NCBI GenBank assembly: GCA_030272585.1 | Contig: BSYQ01000016.1 | Span: forward strand, 744,001-808,000 | Direction of reading: 5' to 3' | DNA length: 64,000 bases | From: Bryopsis sp. KO-2023 | Lineage: Eukaryota; Chlorophyta; Ulvophyceae; Bryopsidales; Bryopsidaceae | In this document: positions 9,138-18,956 of the stretch, in pieces | How the letters are laid out: each line of letters opens with the position of its first letter | Numbering within the stretch: position 1 is the stretch's first letter | Program-made: the position numbers and the translations under genes | Notes under the pieces: model-generated | Databases searched by the model: none | The model's input: the letters and a program-made list of their open reading frames with translations, nothing else | What the model was told of the DNA's origin: nothing

Positions 9138-9986
9138 ATGGTAGACCACGCTCAAGAGACCGAGGATCAGGTGGAACAAGCTTTCAAGTTGTTGAGCTCC
9201 AGGGCAGCATCAGCAGCAAATCTGTCCGCACAGCTTCGGAAAGCAAGAACTGAGTTGCAGGCCGCCCGTGCTGAAAATTATCGTTGGCGCGAGTGGGTAG
9301 CGAATATACCAGAAGTGGTGCAAGGGACTCAGCTCAGAGATGCAGATGCAGATGAGATCTCAGGAAGAGTAATGGAGTGTGAAGGAAAGTCAGTTGCAGG
9401 AAAGGAAAAGGTGGCTGATGTTAAGGAAGAAGAACCAAGGTGGTACAGCAATTCTGTTGACAGTATACTTCCGAATCAGACACTGCTACTACCAGAAGTG
9501 CAGCTAAACCCTGTGGAAGGGCTGACAGAGTCAAGCATGGGATGCACTCTGTGTTTCAAGACCTGCAACAGGCCAGTGCACACATTCCCTTGTGGTCAGC
9601 ACAGGGTCTGCTGCAGATCTGTTTGTTGGATGAGGATGTGGTATGCCTATGATACCACTATTCAGCTCGATGCCGAGGGAAGGATGCAGGCGAACTGTCC
9701 AATTTCTCTGAAGGTAGCAAGTCCAGGACCTGCTCAGTTTGGAGAATGTGGATTGTGCAGGATGATAAGGAGACATCCAGGCTTGGCAGTCCCTCCAGCA
9801 AGAGTCATGACAACACTTCGGATTGCAGGATTGGAGTTGCCTAAGAGCACTGCAGGAAGAAATCAGACAAACCGTGATGCAGCACCACACCGGATTGTTG
9901 AGTGGGAGGTTATACCTTCTAAGAAATCTGGGTCAGCAAAAAAGAGAAGTCTAGATGAGGTGATCTCTCAGGGTGCAGGTGACTAG
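9138..9986 (+). CDS. Element B ORF3: helical region plus RING-like Cys/His cluster
   Basis: 282 codons, ATG 58 bp after the pol stop. The N-terminal third (residues about 8-55) is Ala/Glu/Arg/Leu-rich and probably a coiled coil. A Cys cluster begins near residue 134: CTLCFKTC, then PCGQHRVCC, VCW and, later, ECGLC. The layout CxxC...CGxHxxC...CxxC resembles a RING or related treble-clef zinc site with a long insert before the last pair. The C-terminus has Lys/Arg stretches. Elements A, C, D and E carry the same cluster in the same place. A polypyrimidine stretch ending in AG just before the ATG could be a splice acceptor for a separate mRNA. Function unknown; RING-type ubiquitin-ligase activity is a guess from layout only. 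Confidence 0.75.
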   Translation: MVDHAQETEDQVEQAFKLLSSRAASAANLSAQLRKARTELQAARAENYRWREWVANIPEVVQGTQLRDADADEISGRVMECEGKSVAGKEKVADVKEEEPRWYSNSVDSILPNQTLLLPEVQLNPVEGLTESSMGCTLCFKTCNRPVHTFPCGQHRVCCRSVCWMRMWYAYDTTIQLDAEGRMQANCPISLKVASPGPAQFGECGLCRMIRRHPGLAVPPARVMTTLRIAGLELPKSTAGRNQTNRDAAPHRIVEWEVIPSKKSGSAKKRSLDEVISQGAGD

Positions 9987-10653
9987 TGCAGTTTGCTGCA
10001 GGTCACTTGAAGGGATGTTTGGTTTTTATTGAAATGTGATTTGCAGTGGGAGCTGCCAGTTGAGGCAGAACATATTAGGCTGATTGAATGAAACTTGTTA
10101 TGTTTCTTGACTTGGTGGAATTTGGAAAAGAAGAATTTTCTGAGGGAGTAATATCATTTTGTCCCTTTTCTTAAGTGCTTATGGGACAGGCAGAGTATTT
10201 TTCAGAGATTCTTAATAAACCTGCCAACTAGATACATTTTTGATATCTGCAACAGAATGTGGGTTATTGCTGCAGCTTAATAGTATATTCTGATATGGGA
10301 CATTTTTACTGATTGCTAGGATTTTGTGGGCTGATAAGCAGTGTTTATTTTGGAAAACTGCTGATCAGTCATTTGACTTGTTTTCTACTGATTGAGGTTT
10401 TTATATTTGCAAGGGTTGAGACCTTGAGAATAACACTGTTTCTAGTTATGTTTTATATGCCAAGGAAGTGAGAAGCTGCAGAAAACAGTTCAAGGGTGGA
10501 GCAGGGTTCTTTGGTTGTTGATGTTTTATTAGACCTACAAGGGAGTAGGGTTTGATTTGATGATGAGTTTTCAGATCTTTATTGAGCTATGGAATTTCCC
10601 TAAAAGGTTGATTTATTTCAGTCAAAGTGCAGTAAGGGGCTACTGCAGTTCAG
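9987..10653 (+). other. Element B 3' untranslated region
   Basis: T/G-rich, with no coding potential on either strand and no clear repeats. It separates ORF3 from the polypurine tract. Confidence 0.8.
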
Positions 10654-10664
10654 ATGGGGAGGAA
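10654..10664 (+). promoter_or_regulatory. Element B polypurine tract
   Basis: atggggaggaa directly before the 3' LTR. Elements A and C have the near-identical tggggaggaa, the usual plus-strand primer for reverse transcription. Confidence 0.85.
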
Positions 10665-11137
10665 TGTAGCGAATCAGGGTTTCTGACAGCCCTGCAGTAC
10701 GTCAGCAGGCTTGCTGACAGTCCTGCAGTACTTTAAGTAGGAGGCTGGCTGCCCTGAGGCAGCATACAGTCAGTCAGGGTGTGCTGGCAGTGAAGTAGTA
10801 CGTGGACTACTGAGCTGGCAGCTAGAATGTTCTAGAAGGTCGCTCAGCACCACAGGAATGGCCGTGGGGCTGAGCTGGGCTCTGATTGAAAGGACTGCAA
10901 GGTCTGATGCCTTGCAGCAGTGATGCAGACTGATGTTACAGCCTATGATCAGTTAGGATCAAGGCTGCTAGGGTATTCTATAAGTTCTTGGGGTTTGAAC
11001 GTTCTTGTAACCTTACTTTGGGATTGAACTCCCTTTGTCTCGCTTCCAAGTCGTCTATTCTTTCCCTCCAAGCCGTTCTAGGCTTGCAGTTCACAGCCAG
11101 CAGCCCACAATAGCGGTCTGCAGGCGGATTCACTACA
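10665..11137 (+). repeat. Element B 3' LTR
   Basis: 473 bp, apparently identical to 2697-3169; followed by tgcag, the target-site repeat. Confidence 0.95.
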
Positions 11138-11142
11138 TGCAG

Positions 11143-11495
11143 CAGCAGACCGACATAGTGGAGTCATCGACGCTGCAAGGGAAAGCACGACTGCTGCAAG
11201 AGAGAAGTCGTGATAGGACTACTACAATAGTATTACTTCCCCGTGCGTAACGATGAGAGAGGTGTAGCAACACCGTGACAGACAAGCACAACAGTCTATG
11301 ACTGACATCGGGAGTGCTGCGGAGATCGCAGCAGCGTCGCGCTGCAGGAGATGCAGCACGTGAGAGGGATGCAGCATTGGCGGCAGAGATCACGTGATAT
11401 GTCGACAAGCTGGCATCGAGAGTGGGAACTTCGTGTGAGGCGTCAGCCGTCACTGCAGCAAGAGTTAACGAAGGCGCAACAAAGGCGCGACTAAC
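11143..11495 (+). repeat. Element A 5' LTR, piece 2 of 3
   Basis: Sequence between the right target repeat of B and the left end of C. It is GCAG-rich and non-coding. Assignment to the A LTR follows from the B and C target repeats on either side; the matching part of the 3' LTR is outside the window. Confidence 0.8.
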
Positions 11496-11958
11496 TGTAA
11501 GGATTCTACAGTTCAGGGGAACTGTCAGATCCTCAGTTCAGGGAACTGGCAGACCTGCAGTTCAGGGGAACTGACAGGCCTGCAGTTCTAGGGAACCAGC
11601 AATGCTGCAGCCGGTTTGCTGCAGCAGGGCGGAACCCTTAGATCTGTGAATGGGGGCTGACAGCTCAGCAGACGCTTTTCTGCAGGGCTGGCAGCTCAGA
11701 AGGTTTCAGACAGGGGACCTGACACTGAGGCAGACTGTCAGGTCATGTTGATGGATAGGACCTTGAACGATCAGTTTGGATCAGAGGTGCAGCCTAGGGT
11801 ATTTGGGCAGCACCTCAGGGTATTCTTGTAACTCGATTTTGGGGTTGAACACCCTCTCTCTCCCGCTCTCTCGTGTCAGAACTTGTTGCAGCCTTCTAGG
11901 CTGTTGTTTCAGGCTGGCAGACTGCTTCAGAGTCGCAGTCTACAGCGCAGTCTTTACA
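11496..11958 (+). repeat. Element C 5' LTR
   Basis: 463 bp, TGTAAGGATT...CTTTACA. The first 130 bp contain several degenerate copies of 'agttcaggggaactg', a short palindromic repeat. Confidence 0.95.
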
Positions 11959-11959
11959 T

Positions 11960-11971
11960 TGGTTTCGGAGC
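11960..11971 (+). promoter_or_regulatory. Element C primer-binding site
   Basis: TGGTTTCGGAGC one base after the LTR, as in element B. Confidence 0.8.
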
Positions 11972-12371
11972 TCAGGGCTGGCGACAAGATCGCAGCGTTC
12001 CTGAAAGGCTTCAGGAGGAAGCAAAGGAGAGAACGAAGTTCTGGTGAAAGGTAGCGCAGGCAGGCGCAGCTTTCAAAGGAGAGGTCGCAGAAAGGTTCAG
12101 CGCAGATAGGCGCAGCTTTCAGAGAGATCCCAGAAAGGTTTGGCGCAGGCAGGCGCAGCTTTCTAAAAGGTCGAAATCGCAGTACTGCCTGAGTGCAGGT
12201 TTGAGTAGGCGCAGCGGCGCAGGGTCTAGAAGACGCAGGTTTGCGCAAGTTTTCTAGGTTAATCAGAGTAGGCGCGGCGGCGCAGATCTAGAAGACGCAG
12301 GTTTTGCGCAAGGCTTCTTGGTTAGTCGGAATTAGCCGGTGTTGTAGTGGCTTTCTGCAGAAGTGTGCTGC
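11972..12371 (+). repeat. Element C leader with GCGCAG-rich tandem repeats
   Basis: The 400-bp untranslated leader contains three copies of 'caggcgcagctttc' (near 12060, 12110 and 12150) and two copies of a unit of about 60 bp containing 'tctagaagacgcaggt' (about 12203-12262 and 12266-12325). The element B leader has shorter repeats of the same GCGCAG type. Such repeats in a gag leader could be packaging or dimerisation signals (inference). Confidence 0.7.
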
Positions 12372-12845
12372 ATGAGTTTTGGGAAACCTGTGACAGTGGA
12401 GAGTAGTGGAAGTGAAGCAGAATCAGACGTAGAGACTGTTATCCAGTGTGAGGCAGGGCTGCCACCTGATCTGTTTACTTTCTCAGGGGACTGGGTTTCA
12501 GCCCCTTTCAGGTTACCCAGACCAGTGCAGGTTTTGGGTCCGGTGAGACACCCATTGGCAGTGATACCTCCACCTCCCCTCAGAGCGCCTCCTCACGGCC
12601 ACAGGAAGGCAGAACGCAGTGGTAATATTATCAGATACTACGACTGTTCTGACCCTCAGTGTCCGATCTACAGATCGCAGAGGGCAACGCAGGAAAGGCG
12701 TGAGCGGAACAGGAGGAATGTCAGGCACAGACGAGCACCCGCAGATGGGAACGCCAGCCCCAGATCCGTTCGATCTTCAGGGTCTGAGGCGGGGCATGGC
12801 AGAGATGCAGGAAGAGATCCTGCACCTGAGGCAGGTCGCCGCTAA
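12372..12845 (+). CDS. Element C ORF0: upstream ORF overlapping gag
   Basis: 157 codons from the ATG at 12372 (MSFGKPVTVESSGSE), overlapping gag by 128 nt in the -1 frame relative to gag. It matches element B ORF0 at the start (MSFG[RK]P), in an acidic Ser-rich segment, and then in PVQVLGPVRHPLAV, APPHGHRKAE, and IRYYDCSDPQCPIY. The conserved part lies wholly upstream of the gag ATG, so gag coding constraint cannot explain it. No known domain is recognised; the two Cys and HGH could coordinate metal. Confidence 0.62.
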   Translation: MSFGKPVTVESSGSEAESDVETVIQCEAGLPPDLFTFSGDWVSAPFRLPRPVQVLGPVRHPLAVIPPPPLRAPPHGHRKAERSGNIIRYYDCSDPQCPIYRSQRATQERRERNRRNVRHRRAPADGNASPRSVRSSGSEAGHGRDAGRDPAPEAGRR

Positions 12846-13905
12846 TGTCAACGCGCAGATGGACGATGCAGTCCGGCACGCAGTACGGACTAGGTTGGCC
12901 GAGCAGCATCCGCCGGCAGCTCTGGGTAAAGCAAGGGCAAAAGGCCCTGACTCCTGGTATGGTGATCCACAGGATGTTCCTCTGAACGAGTGGCAGGTTC
13001 AGTTGCAGACATATTATGATCTGACTGCAACCAGAGACAGGGAACAGCAGGTTTTGGTGGCTGCAGGCTGTTTAAGAGGTGCTGCAGGAACATGGTGGAG
13101 AAGTCGTTACGAAGAGGCAATGGCAGGCCAGAGGGCTTTGCCTACAGATCTGACCGCACTAGTCGCAGATCTCAGACGGCAGTTCGGCAAGACCAACGAG
13201 AACAAGGACTTCAGACGTGAATGGTCACGCCTGAAGCAGGGTCGAATGTCTGTCGCAGAATATGTGCACGATTTTCGCAGGCTCATGTTGCAGATCAACG
13301 ACAGCAATGCTGGGGAGCAGCTGTTTCGTTTCATAGAAGGTCTGAACGATCGTTTGCGTACTAAGGTTGAAATGGAAGATCCTGCAGATTTGGAGCGTGC
13401 AATAGCACTTGCCGCTACATGGGAAGGACCTCTGGAGATATACCGCAGAGAAGGACGCAGAGGCCGCAGTCCCAGAGGCAGGCGTGAAAGTTCACGCAGG
13501 GACAGGTCCCAAAGCAGGGGACGATCCCAGAGCAGGGGACGATCCCAGAGCAGAGGACGCTCACAGAGCAGAGGACGCTCGCAGAGCAGAGGCAGGTCTC
13601 AGAGTTTCAACCGTGGCAGATTTGACGATCGGCAGACACCGCGTTATATTCCCCAATCAGGTGACCGCATGGAGGTTGATGGCCTCCAGCGAAACCGTGT
13701 GGGTTTTGACGACGGCAAACGCCGTGACGCAAGTCGCAGTAAGAGCAGGGGACGCAGTGGCAGTCCTCGCAGACAGAGGCGAAAGTCTGGAGAAAGTTCG
13801 TCAGCAGGCAGAAGCAGAATGGACGCAGGTCGCGCTGCAGCAAATGTGCGGTGCTATAACTGCGGCAAGTTGGGCCATTTTGCTGTTGATTGTCAGGAAA
13901 ACTGA
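12718..13905 (+). CDS. gag: Element C Gag
   Basis: 395 codons from the ATG at 12718 (MSGTDEHPQMG). Capsid-like domain with LNEWQVQLQTYYDL, LRGAAGTWW and FRREWSRLKQG. The linker holds at least six near-perfect SQSRGR repeats (about 13500-13600). One CCHC knuckle (CYNCGKLGHFAVDC) precedes the stop. The last sense codons form the G GAA AAC site (13896-13902) also present in element B, a candidate for the -1 shift into pol. Confidence 0.93.
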   Translation: MSGTDEHPQMGTPAPDPFDLQGLRRGMAEMQEEILHLRQVAANVNAQMDDAVRHAVRTRLAEQHPPAALGKARAKGPDSWYGDPQDVPLNEWQVQLQTYYDLTATRDREQQVLVAAGCLRGAAGTWWRSRYEEAMAGQRALPTDLTALVADLRRQFGKTNENKDFRREWSRLKQGRMSVAEYVHDFRRLMLQINDSNAGEQLFRFIEGLNDRLRTKVEMEDPADLERAIALAATWEGPLEIYRREGRRGRSPRGRRESSRRDRSQSRGRSQSRGRSQSRGRSQSRGRSQSRGRSQSFNRGRFDDRQTPRYIPQSGDRMEVDGLQRNRVGFDDGKRRDASRSKSRGRSGSPRRQRRKSGESSSAGRSRMDAGRAAANVRCYNCGKLGHFAVDCQEN

Positions 13906-16900
13906 GCAGGCTGGAGTCTGGAGAGACTGCCAGCCGTGGAGAAGAGAAGCAGGAGGACAGAAGTGGAGTGTGGGAAGGTCGGCGTAGCCACCCACACAAG
14001 GTGTTACCTCAGGGGAGGGTAGCCTATGGGCGTGGAGTCCATTCTAAGGTTGATGAGCCATGTGTAGCCGTAACCGAGGAGAAGTGTGTAAGATTCATGG
14101 ATGGAATTTCTGCAGGTGGTGGTCCAGGCAGGGACACCGGTGCAGGGAATTCTGGAGGCCTTAGGGAGAAGGTGAGCAGTACTGCAAGTGGTCTGCCGAA
14201 GTTGGGGAGGCTTGCAGTTTGTTTGAAGAGTGCAATGGTAGATGCTGGGCGCGGAGTCGCAGCATCTGCAGATGTTTCAGAGAAGGATTCTGAAGGTGTA
14301 GTGCAGGAGGCACTGACACCTGCAGGGTCATGGAGTGAGATTGAGGGGGTTGATGTGCCTACGGTAGCCACAACTACTCAATTCTCAGAGGCAGTAGGTG
14401 CAGGGCCAGGCGGGGCCACACCTGACCTGCATGATTTTTCAGTGCATGTTGGTGCTGCTGGTGATCTGAGGGCAGACACCGCAGACCTGTTTTCAGTGAG
14501 AGAGGAATCTGGGCTGGGCAGACCTAATGAAGTTTGCTTTAAAGGATATAGCTTGGATGAACCCCCACTTTTGAAGTTGAGAGGAGTCCATGGGGGGACT
14601 CAGGGAATGTTGAAGACCACAGGGTTTGTGGCAGATTGTTTTGCTAGAATTTTGATAGATAGTGGTGCAACCGACAATTTTGTTTCGAAAGATTGGTTGC
14701 AGGAAAACAACATACAGACACAACACTCTGAGGCAGTTTCTGAAGTTCAGTTGGCAGATGGCAGGACTTCGGAAAAGGTAGAAAAAGAACTGCAGGCCAG
14801 TGTCAAGATGGGGAGGTTTGTGTCTGAAGAAAAGATGTATGCAGTAACACTGGGCAGATATGACCTGGTGCTGGGTATGTCTTGGTTGATCAAACATAAC
14901 CCCACCATAGATTGGCAGGAAAAGATAGTGGCTTTGCAGGGGCCTCAGGGTAGAGTCGTTAAACTTAGAATGCAAACAGGCAGATTGGAAGATTGCAGTA
15001 CAGCAGATTTGGACCTCATGTCTGCACATGAGGTAGCTCGGGCAGCTCGCAAGGGCCTGCCGATGTACCTATTGAATTTACGGGAAGTAAATAATGGATG
15101 TTCAATAAATGGTTTGGAAAGTACTGATGCAGTGAGAGGCAGTGAACCAGAAACCTTGTCAGAGGAACAGAAAGAGGCAGTTGAGCTAGAAAAACAGATC
15201 AGAAAGGAGTTTCAGGATTTGTTTAAAGAGGAACTGCCGCAGGAATTGCCTCCTGACAGGGGTGTGAACCACAAGATTGAATTGGTAGAAGGGGCAGAAC
15301 CAGTGAAAAAGGGGCTTTATAGAGCCAGTTTTGCAGAAAGAGAAGAATTGAAGAAGCAGTTGGCAGAGTTACTGAAGCAGGGTTTTATCAGACCTAGCAA
15401 GTCACCCTGGGGTTCACCAATTTTGTTTGTTCCTAAGAAGAACGGAAAGCTTAGGATGTGCGTAGACTTTCGGGCACTTAACAAACTAACGGTGAAGAAC
15501 AGGTACCCTATCCCAAGGATAGAGGAATTGCTGGATCAGATTCAGGGAGCTCGCTGCTTCAGCAAAATTGATCTCTGCGCAGGCTACCATCAGGTGCGGT
15601 TGGACCCTGCAGACTGTGAGAAAACGGCCTTCCGCACCAGGTATGGCCTCTACGAGTACATTGTTCTTCCTTTTGGGCTGACAAATGCTCCTGCCACCTT
15701 CATGAACACAATGAATCATGTGTTACATGATTTTCTGGATACCTTCTGCATCGTTTACTTAGATGACATCTTGATTTTTAGCAAGAGTTGGGCAGAACAC
15801 AAGGTTCACTTGAAAAAGGTGATGCAGAGATTGAGGGAGCAGAAATTATATGCTTCAGCTTCCAAATGTGAAATCTGCAGGGAGCAAGTTGAGTTTCTGG
15901 GGCATGAGTTGAGTGCTGCAGGAGTACAGGTGTTGCAGAGTAAGGTGCAGGTCATCAGGGACTGGCCACCTTTGACTTCAGTGAAGGATCTCAGGTCATT
16001 TCTGGGATTGGCAAACTATTACAGAAGATTCATCAAGGATTTTTCTGCAAGAGCCAAACCACTCACTGCTCTATTGAAAAAGGAGGCAGTGTGGAAATGG
16101 ACTGAGGCAGAAGCTGCAGCAATGCAGGATGTCAAGGAGGCGTTAATGTCTGCACCAGTGCTTTTGGTGCCTGACCCAAGTCTGAGATTCGAGGTGATCA
16201 CAGATGCCTCAGACTATGCTATTGGAGCAGTCCTAACACAGGACCAGGGGCAGGGTCAGCAACCAGTGGCATATGAAAGCAGGAAACTGCAACCGGCAGA
16301 GCTCAACTATGCGACTCATGAAAAGGAGCTGTTGGCTGTGGTGCATGCTCTGAAAGTGTGGAGGCACTACTTGGATGCTCAGGAGTTCACCGTGCACACC
16401 GATCATGCACCTCTAAAATTTTTGCACACCCAGCCTCATCTGTCGCAGAGGCAGGCAAGATGGATGGAAACCCTGCAATCCTTCAAGTTCGAGATCAAGT
16501 ACCGGCCAGGCAGAGACAATGTGGTGGCAGATGCGTTGAGCAGGGCCACACATCAGGCAGAGGAACATGGTCCTCAGCTGAATGCAAGGATAAGGTTGAC
16601 AGCAGATCGGGAATTTCAGCAGGCAGTGCTGGCAGCTTACAAGAAGGATCCATTGTGTTGGCAGCTGATTGGAGCACCTTCCAGACCTCCACATGTGAAA
16701 TGGGATGGTCTGAAACTTTGGAGGCATGTTGGTCATTCCTGGAAATGGTGGATACCTGAAGCAGATGGGCTCAGGGAAAAGATACTACATGCTTGCCATG
16801 AGTCTGCATTGGCAGGACATCTGGGCAGGAGGAAGACCCTGCACAGGGTTCAGCAGTATTACTTCTGGCCACTCATTTCAGGATCTGTGCAGAAGTATGT

Positions 16901-18050
16901 GAGGAATTGCATTCCCTGCCAACGAAACAAGGCCTCTACTCAGAAGCCTTTGGGTAAGCTGCAGCCCTTGCCAATTCCAGATGGCAGGTGGACTAGTTCA
17001 TTGGACTTTGTTGGACCTTTGCCAAGGACTCAGAAGGGGTCAGATTATTTGCTGGTGGTTGTGGATCGATTCACAAAAATGATCAGACTCATTCCAACAA
17101 AGCAGACAGTTACTGCTGCAGGGGTAGCAGATTTGTTTTTCCAACATGTGGTTCGTTTCTTTGGATTGCCTCAAGAAATTGTTTCTGATCGGGATAGTCG
17201 TTTCACTAGCAATTTTTGGAGGGCTCTTTGGAAGAAGGCAGGCACTCGGTTAGCAATGTCTAGCAGTTATCATCCTGAGACAGATGGTCAGACTGAGCGA
17301 GCTAACAGAACAGTGCAGGAAATTCTGCGCAGTTATGTGGAACCTGCAGGCACAGACTGGGATATGCATTTGGATGCTGCAGAATTTGCATACAATTCCA
17401 GCATAAATGCTACAACTGGGTTTTCTCCCTTCTATTTGATGAATGGACAGCAACCCAGGACTCCTGCAAGTGCTGTAGCTGCTACAGCTTGCCCTGCAGT
17501 GGATGATTGGTGGTCTACTTGGCAGACTGCATTGCAAACCTGCAGAAGGAACATTGCTTCTGCTCAGGCACGTCAACGCCAGGGGGCGGACGAAAACAGA
17601 AGGGGAGGGGGCTTTCAGCCGGGCGACAAAGTTTTTCTCGCCACAAAGGACTTACCCCTACCACAGGTGTTGAGCAGGAAATTGACTGCAAAATACTGTG
17701 GACCTTTTGTAGTTCTGAAGAGGTTATCTGAAGTTGCAGTCAGGCTGAGGCTGCCAGGTCATTGGAAAATTCATAACACCTTCCATGTGTCCAAGCTGAA
17801 ACCTGCTTTCGAAGATCAGGAGGGCAGCTTTCCTGACAGGGAGGCACCCAGGTGGCAACCTGAGCCTGAGATGGTGGCAGGCCAAGAGGAGTATCTGGTT
17901 GACAGGATTCTGGCAGATAGGACTGTCAGGGGCAAGAAGCAGTACCTTGTCAGGTGGCAGGGTTATGATCAATCGGAGGACACCTGGGAACCTGCCAGAA
18001 ACTTGCGAAACGCACCGGACAAGTTACGTGAGTTTGAGATAAGAAGCTGA
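13890..18050 (+). CDS. pol: Element C Pol: protease, RT, RNase H, integrase, chromodomain
   Basis: 1,386 open codons in the -1 frame relative to gag, with the predicted fusion at 13902. The linker before the protease contains degenerate VAT/EPxVA repeats as in B but is otherwise diverged. Protease IDSGATDNF (about 14655); RT YLDD near 15756; RNase H TDASDYAIGAV; integrase HACHES finger, VSDRDSRFTS and HPETDGQTE core; chromodomain YLVRWQGYDQSEDTWEP. Compared with B one residue is missing before the first integrase Asp (TSSLDFVG against TSVSLDFVG), an in-frame 3-nt difference. No stop is seen. Confidence 0.96.
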   Translation: MSGKLSRLESGETASRGEEKQEDRSGVWEGRRSHPHKVLPQGRVAYGRGVHSKVDEPCVAVTEEKCVRFMDGISAGGGPGRDTGAGNSGGLREKVSSTASGLPKLGRLAVCLKSAMVDAGRGVAASADVSEKDSEGVVQEALTPAGSWSEIEGVDVPTVATTTQFSEAVGAGPGGATPDLHDFSVHVGAAGDLRADTADLFSVREESGLGRPNEVCFKGYSLDEPPLLKLRGVHGGTQGMLKTTGFVADCFARILIDSGATDNFVSKDWLQENNIQTQHSEAVSEVQLADGRTSEKVEKELQASVKMGRFVSEEKMYAVTLGRYDLVLGMSWLIKHNPTIDWQEKIVALQGPQGRVVKLRMQTGRLEDCSTADLDLMSAHEVARAARKGLPMYLLNLREVNNGCSINGLESTDAVRGSEPETLSEEQKEAVELEKQIRKEFQDLFKEELPQELPPDRGVNHKIELVEGAEPVKKGLYRASFAEREELKKQLAELLKQGFIRPSKSPWGSPILFVPKKNGKLRMCVDFRALNKLTVKNRYPIPRIEELLDQIQGARCFSKIDLCAGYHQVRLDPADCEKTAFRTRYGLYEYIVLPFGLTNAPATFMNTMNHVLHDFLDTFCIVYLDDILIFSKSWAEHKVHLKKVMQRLREQKLYASASKCEICREQVEFLGHELSAAGVQVLQSKVQVIRDWPPLTSVKDLRSFLGLANYYRRFIKDFSARAKPLTALLKKEAVWKWTEAEAAAMQDVKEALMSAPVLLVPDPSLRFEVITDASDYAIGAVLTQDQGQGQQPVAYESRKLQPAELNYATHEKELLAVVHALKVWRHYLDAQEFTVHTDHAPLKFLHTQPHLSQRQARWMETLQSFKFEIKYRPGRDNVVADALSRATHQAEEHGPQLNARIRLTADREFQQAVLAAYKKDPLCWQLIGAPSRPPHVKWDGLKLWRHVGHSWKWWIPEADGLREKILHACHESALAGHLGRRKTLHRVQQYYFWPLISGSVQKYVRNCIPCQRNKASTQKPLGKLQPLPIPDGRWTSSLDFVGPLPRTQKGSDYLLVVVDRFTKMIRLIPTKQTVTAAGVADLFFQHVVRFFGLPQEIVSDRDSRFTSNFWRALWKKAGTRLAMSSSYHPETDGQTERANRTVQEILRSYVEPAGTDWDMHLDAAEFAYNSSINATTGFSPFYLMNGQQPRTPASAVAATACPAVDDWWSTWQTALQTCRRNIASAQARQRQGADENRRGGGFQPGDKVFLATKDLPLPQVLSRKLTAKYCGPFVVLKRLSEVAVRLRLPGHWKIHNTFHVSKLKPAFEDQEGSFPDREAPRWQPEPEMVAGQEEYLVDRILADRTVRGKKQYLVRWQGYDQSEDTWEPARNLRNAPDKLREFEIRS

Positions 18051-18238
18051 AAGGACTAGATCAAGCAGAGGTGACAGGTTGATGTCTCTGACAGACTGAA
18101 GCAACCTCTGACAGAAACGGAAATAGGTGTGCAGTATACTGGAGTCGGAAACTGTCTAGCAAGTTACGTGCGCAGAGCAAGAAGAGAGAAAGAGGAGCCT
18201 ATCGTTCGGAAAGGGAAAAGAAAAAAAAAGGAATCAAC

Positions 18239-18956
18239 ATGGATCAGCAACCAGCAAACCAGGCCGCCCTTATCGTCTCAACCCCCGCCAGCAGCAGTGA
18301 GCCAGCAGAGGCTGCCCCTGTGGTTATCCCTGCGGCAGCGGTGGAGAAAGCCGACGTGATCAAGGGGGCAGATGAGGTTGTGGCGTTTGAGGAGGCTGTG
18401 CAGGTCCTGCGGAAGAGGGCAGTCGACGTTGCGGAGTTGGAAAGGCTGAGGAGCAAGTGTCAAAAGGTGGAGCAGGAAAAGTGGAAGCTGCAAGGGTCTC
18501 TGAGTGCTGCCGAGAGTGAGCTGAAAGCGTGGCGAGAGTGGGCGAAGAAAATGCCGGTAACGCGGTTGGATTCCGAAGAGGAGTTGTCCTTCGGCTTCCT
18601 GGACACAGGGCTCCCTGAACCAGAAAAACCTGCAGCAGACCAAAAGAGTGAGATGGAGACGGCGCTGAAAGAAACGGGACGTGGCTGTTCGCTTTGCTTC
18701 AAGACGGCGAGGTCTCTTGGGGCACCAGTTCGGGAGCTTCCATGTGGGAAGCACAGGGTATGCTGCAGGGACCTCTGTGTCCAGAGACTCTGGTACGCGC
18801 CAGACGTAACGGTGGAGAGAACGAACCCAGACGGGAGCTTGGAGGTGGTTGGACGACTCAGCGAAACGCGAAAGGGGGTCTCGGTGGATGCGACGAAAGA
18901 GTGCGGGCTGTGCCAGCTGCGGGAGCACACGGTCATGGCGCCGCGGGTGCTGACGT
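18239..18956 (+). CDS. Element C ORF3, 5' part (interrupted by element D)
   Basis: ATG at 18239 (MDQQPANQ). After an Ala/Pro-rich N-terminus comes a likely coiled coil (ELERLRSKCQKVEQEKWKL, residues about 75-100), then the Cys cluster CSLCFKTA, LPCGKHRVCC, LC and ECGLC. Element D cuts the ORF right after codons for RVLT. Joining across D restores a frame matching element B ORF3 (RVLTSLRIA against RVMTTLRIA), with the stop at 29214-29216. The intact ORF would have been about 289 codons. Confidence 0.75.

Larger units (their letters stand above)
2697..11137 (+). mobile_element. Element B: intact Ty3/Gypsy chromovirus with ORF0 and ORF3
   Basis: An 8,441-bp element with 473-bp LTRs (2697-3169 and 10665-11137) that look identical by eye. 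It starts TG, ends CA and is flanked by the direct repeat tgcag (about 2692-2696 and 11138-11142). The internal order is PBS, ORF0, gag, pol (-1 frame), ORF3, 3' UTR and PPT. No frame is broken, so it looks coding-competent and young. It is inserted in the element A 5' LTR. Its closest relative in the window is element C. Confidence 0.95.
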
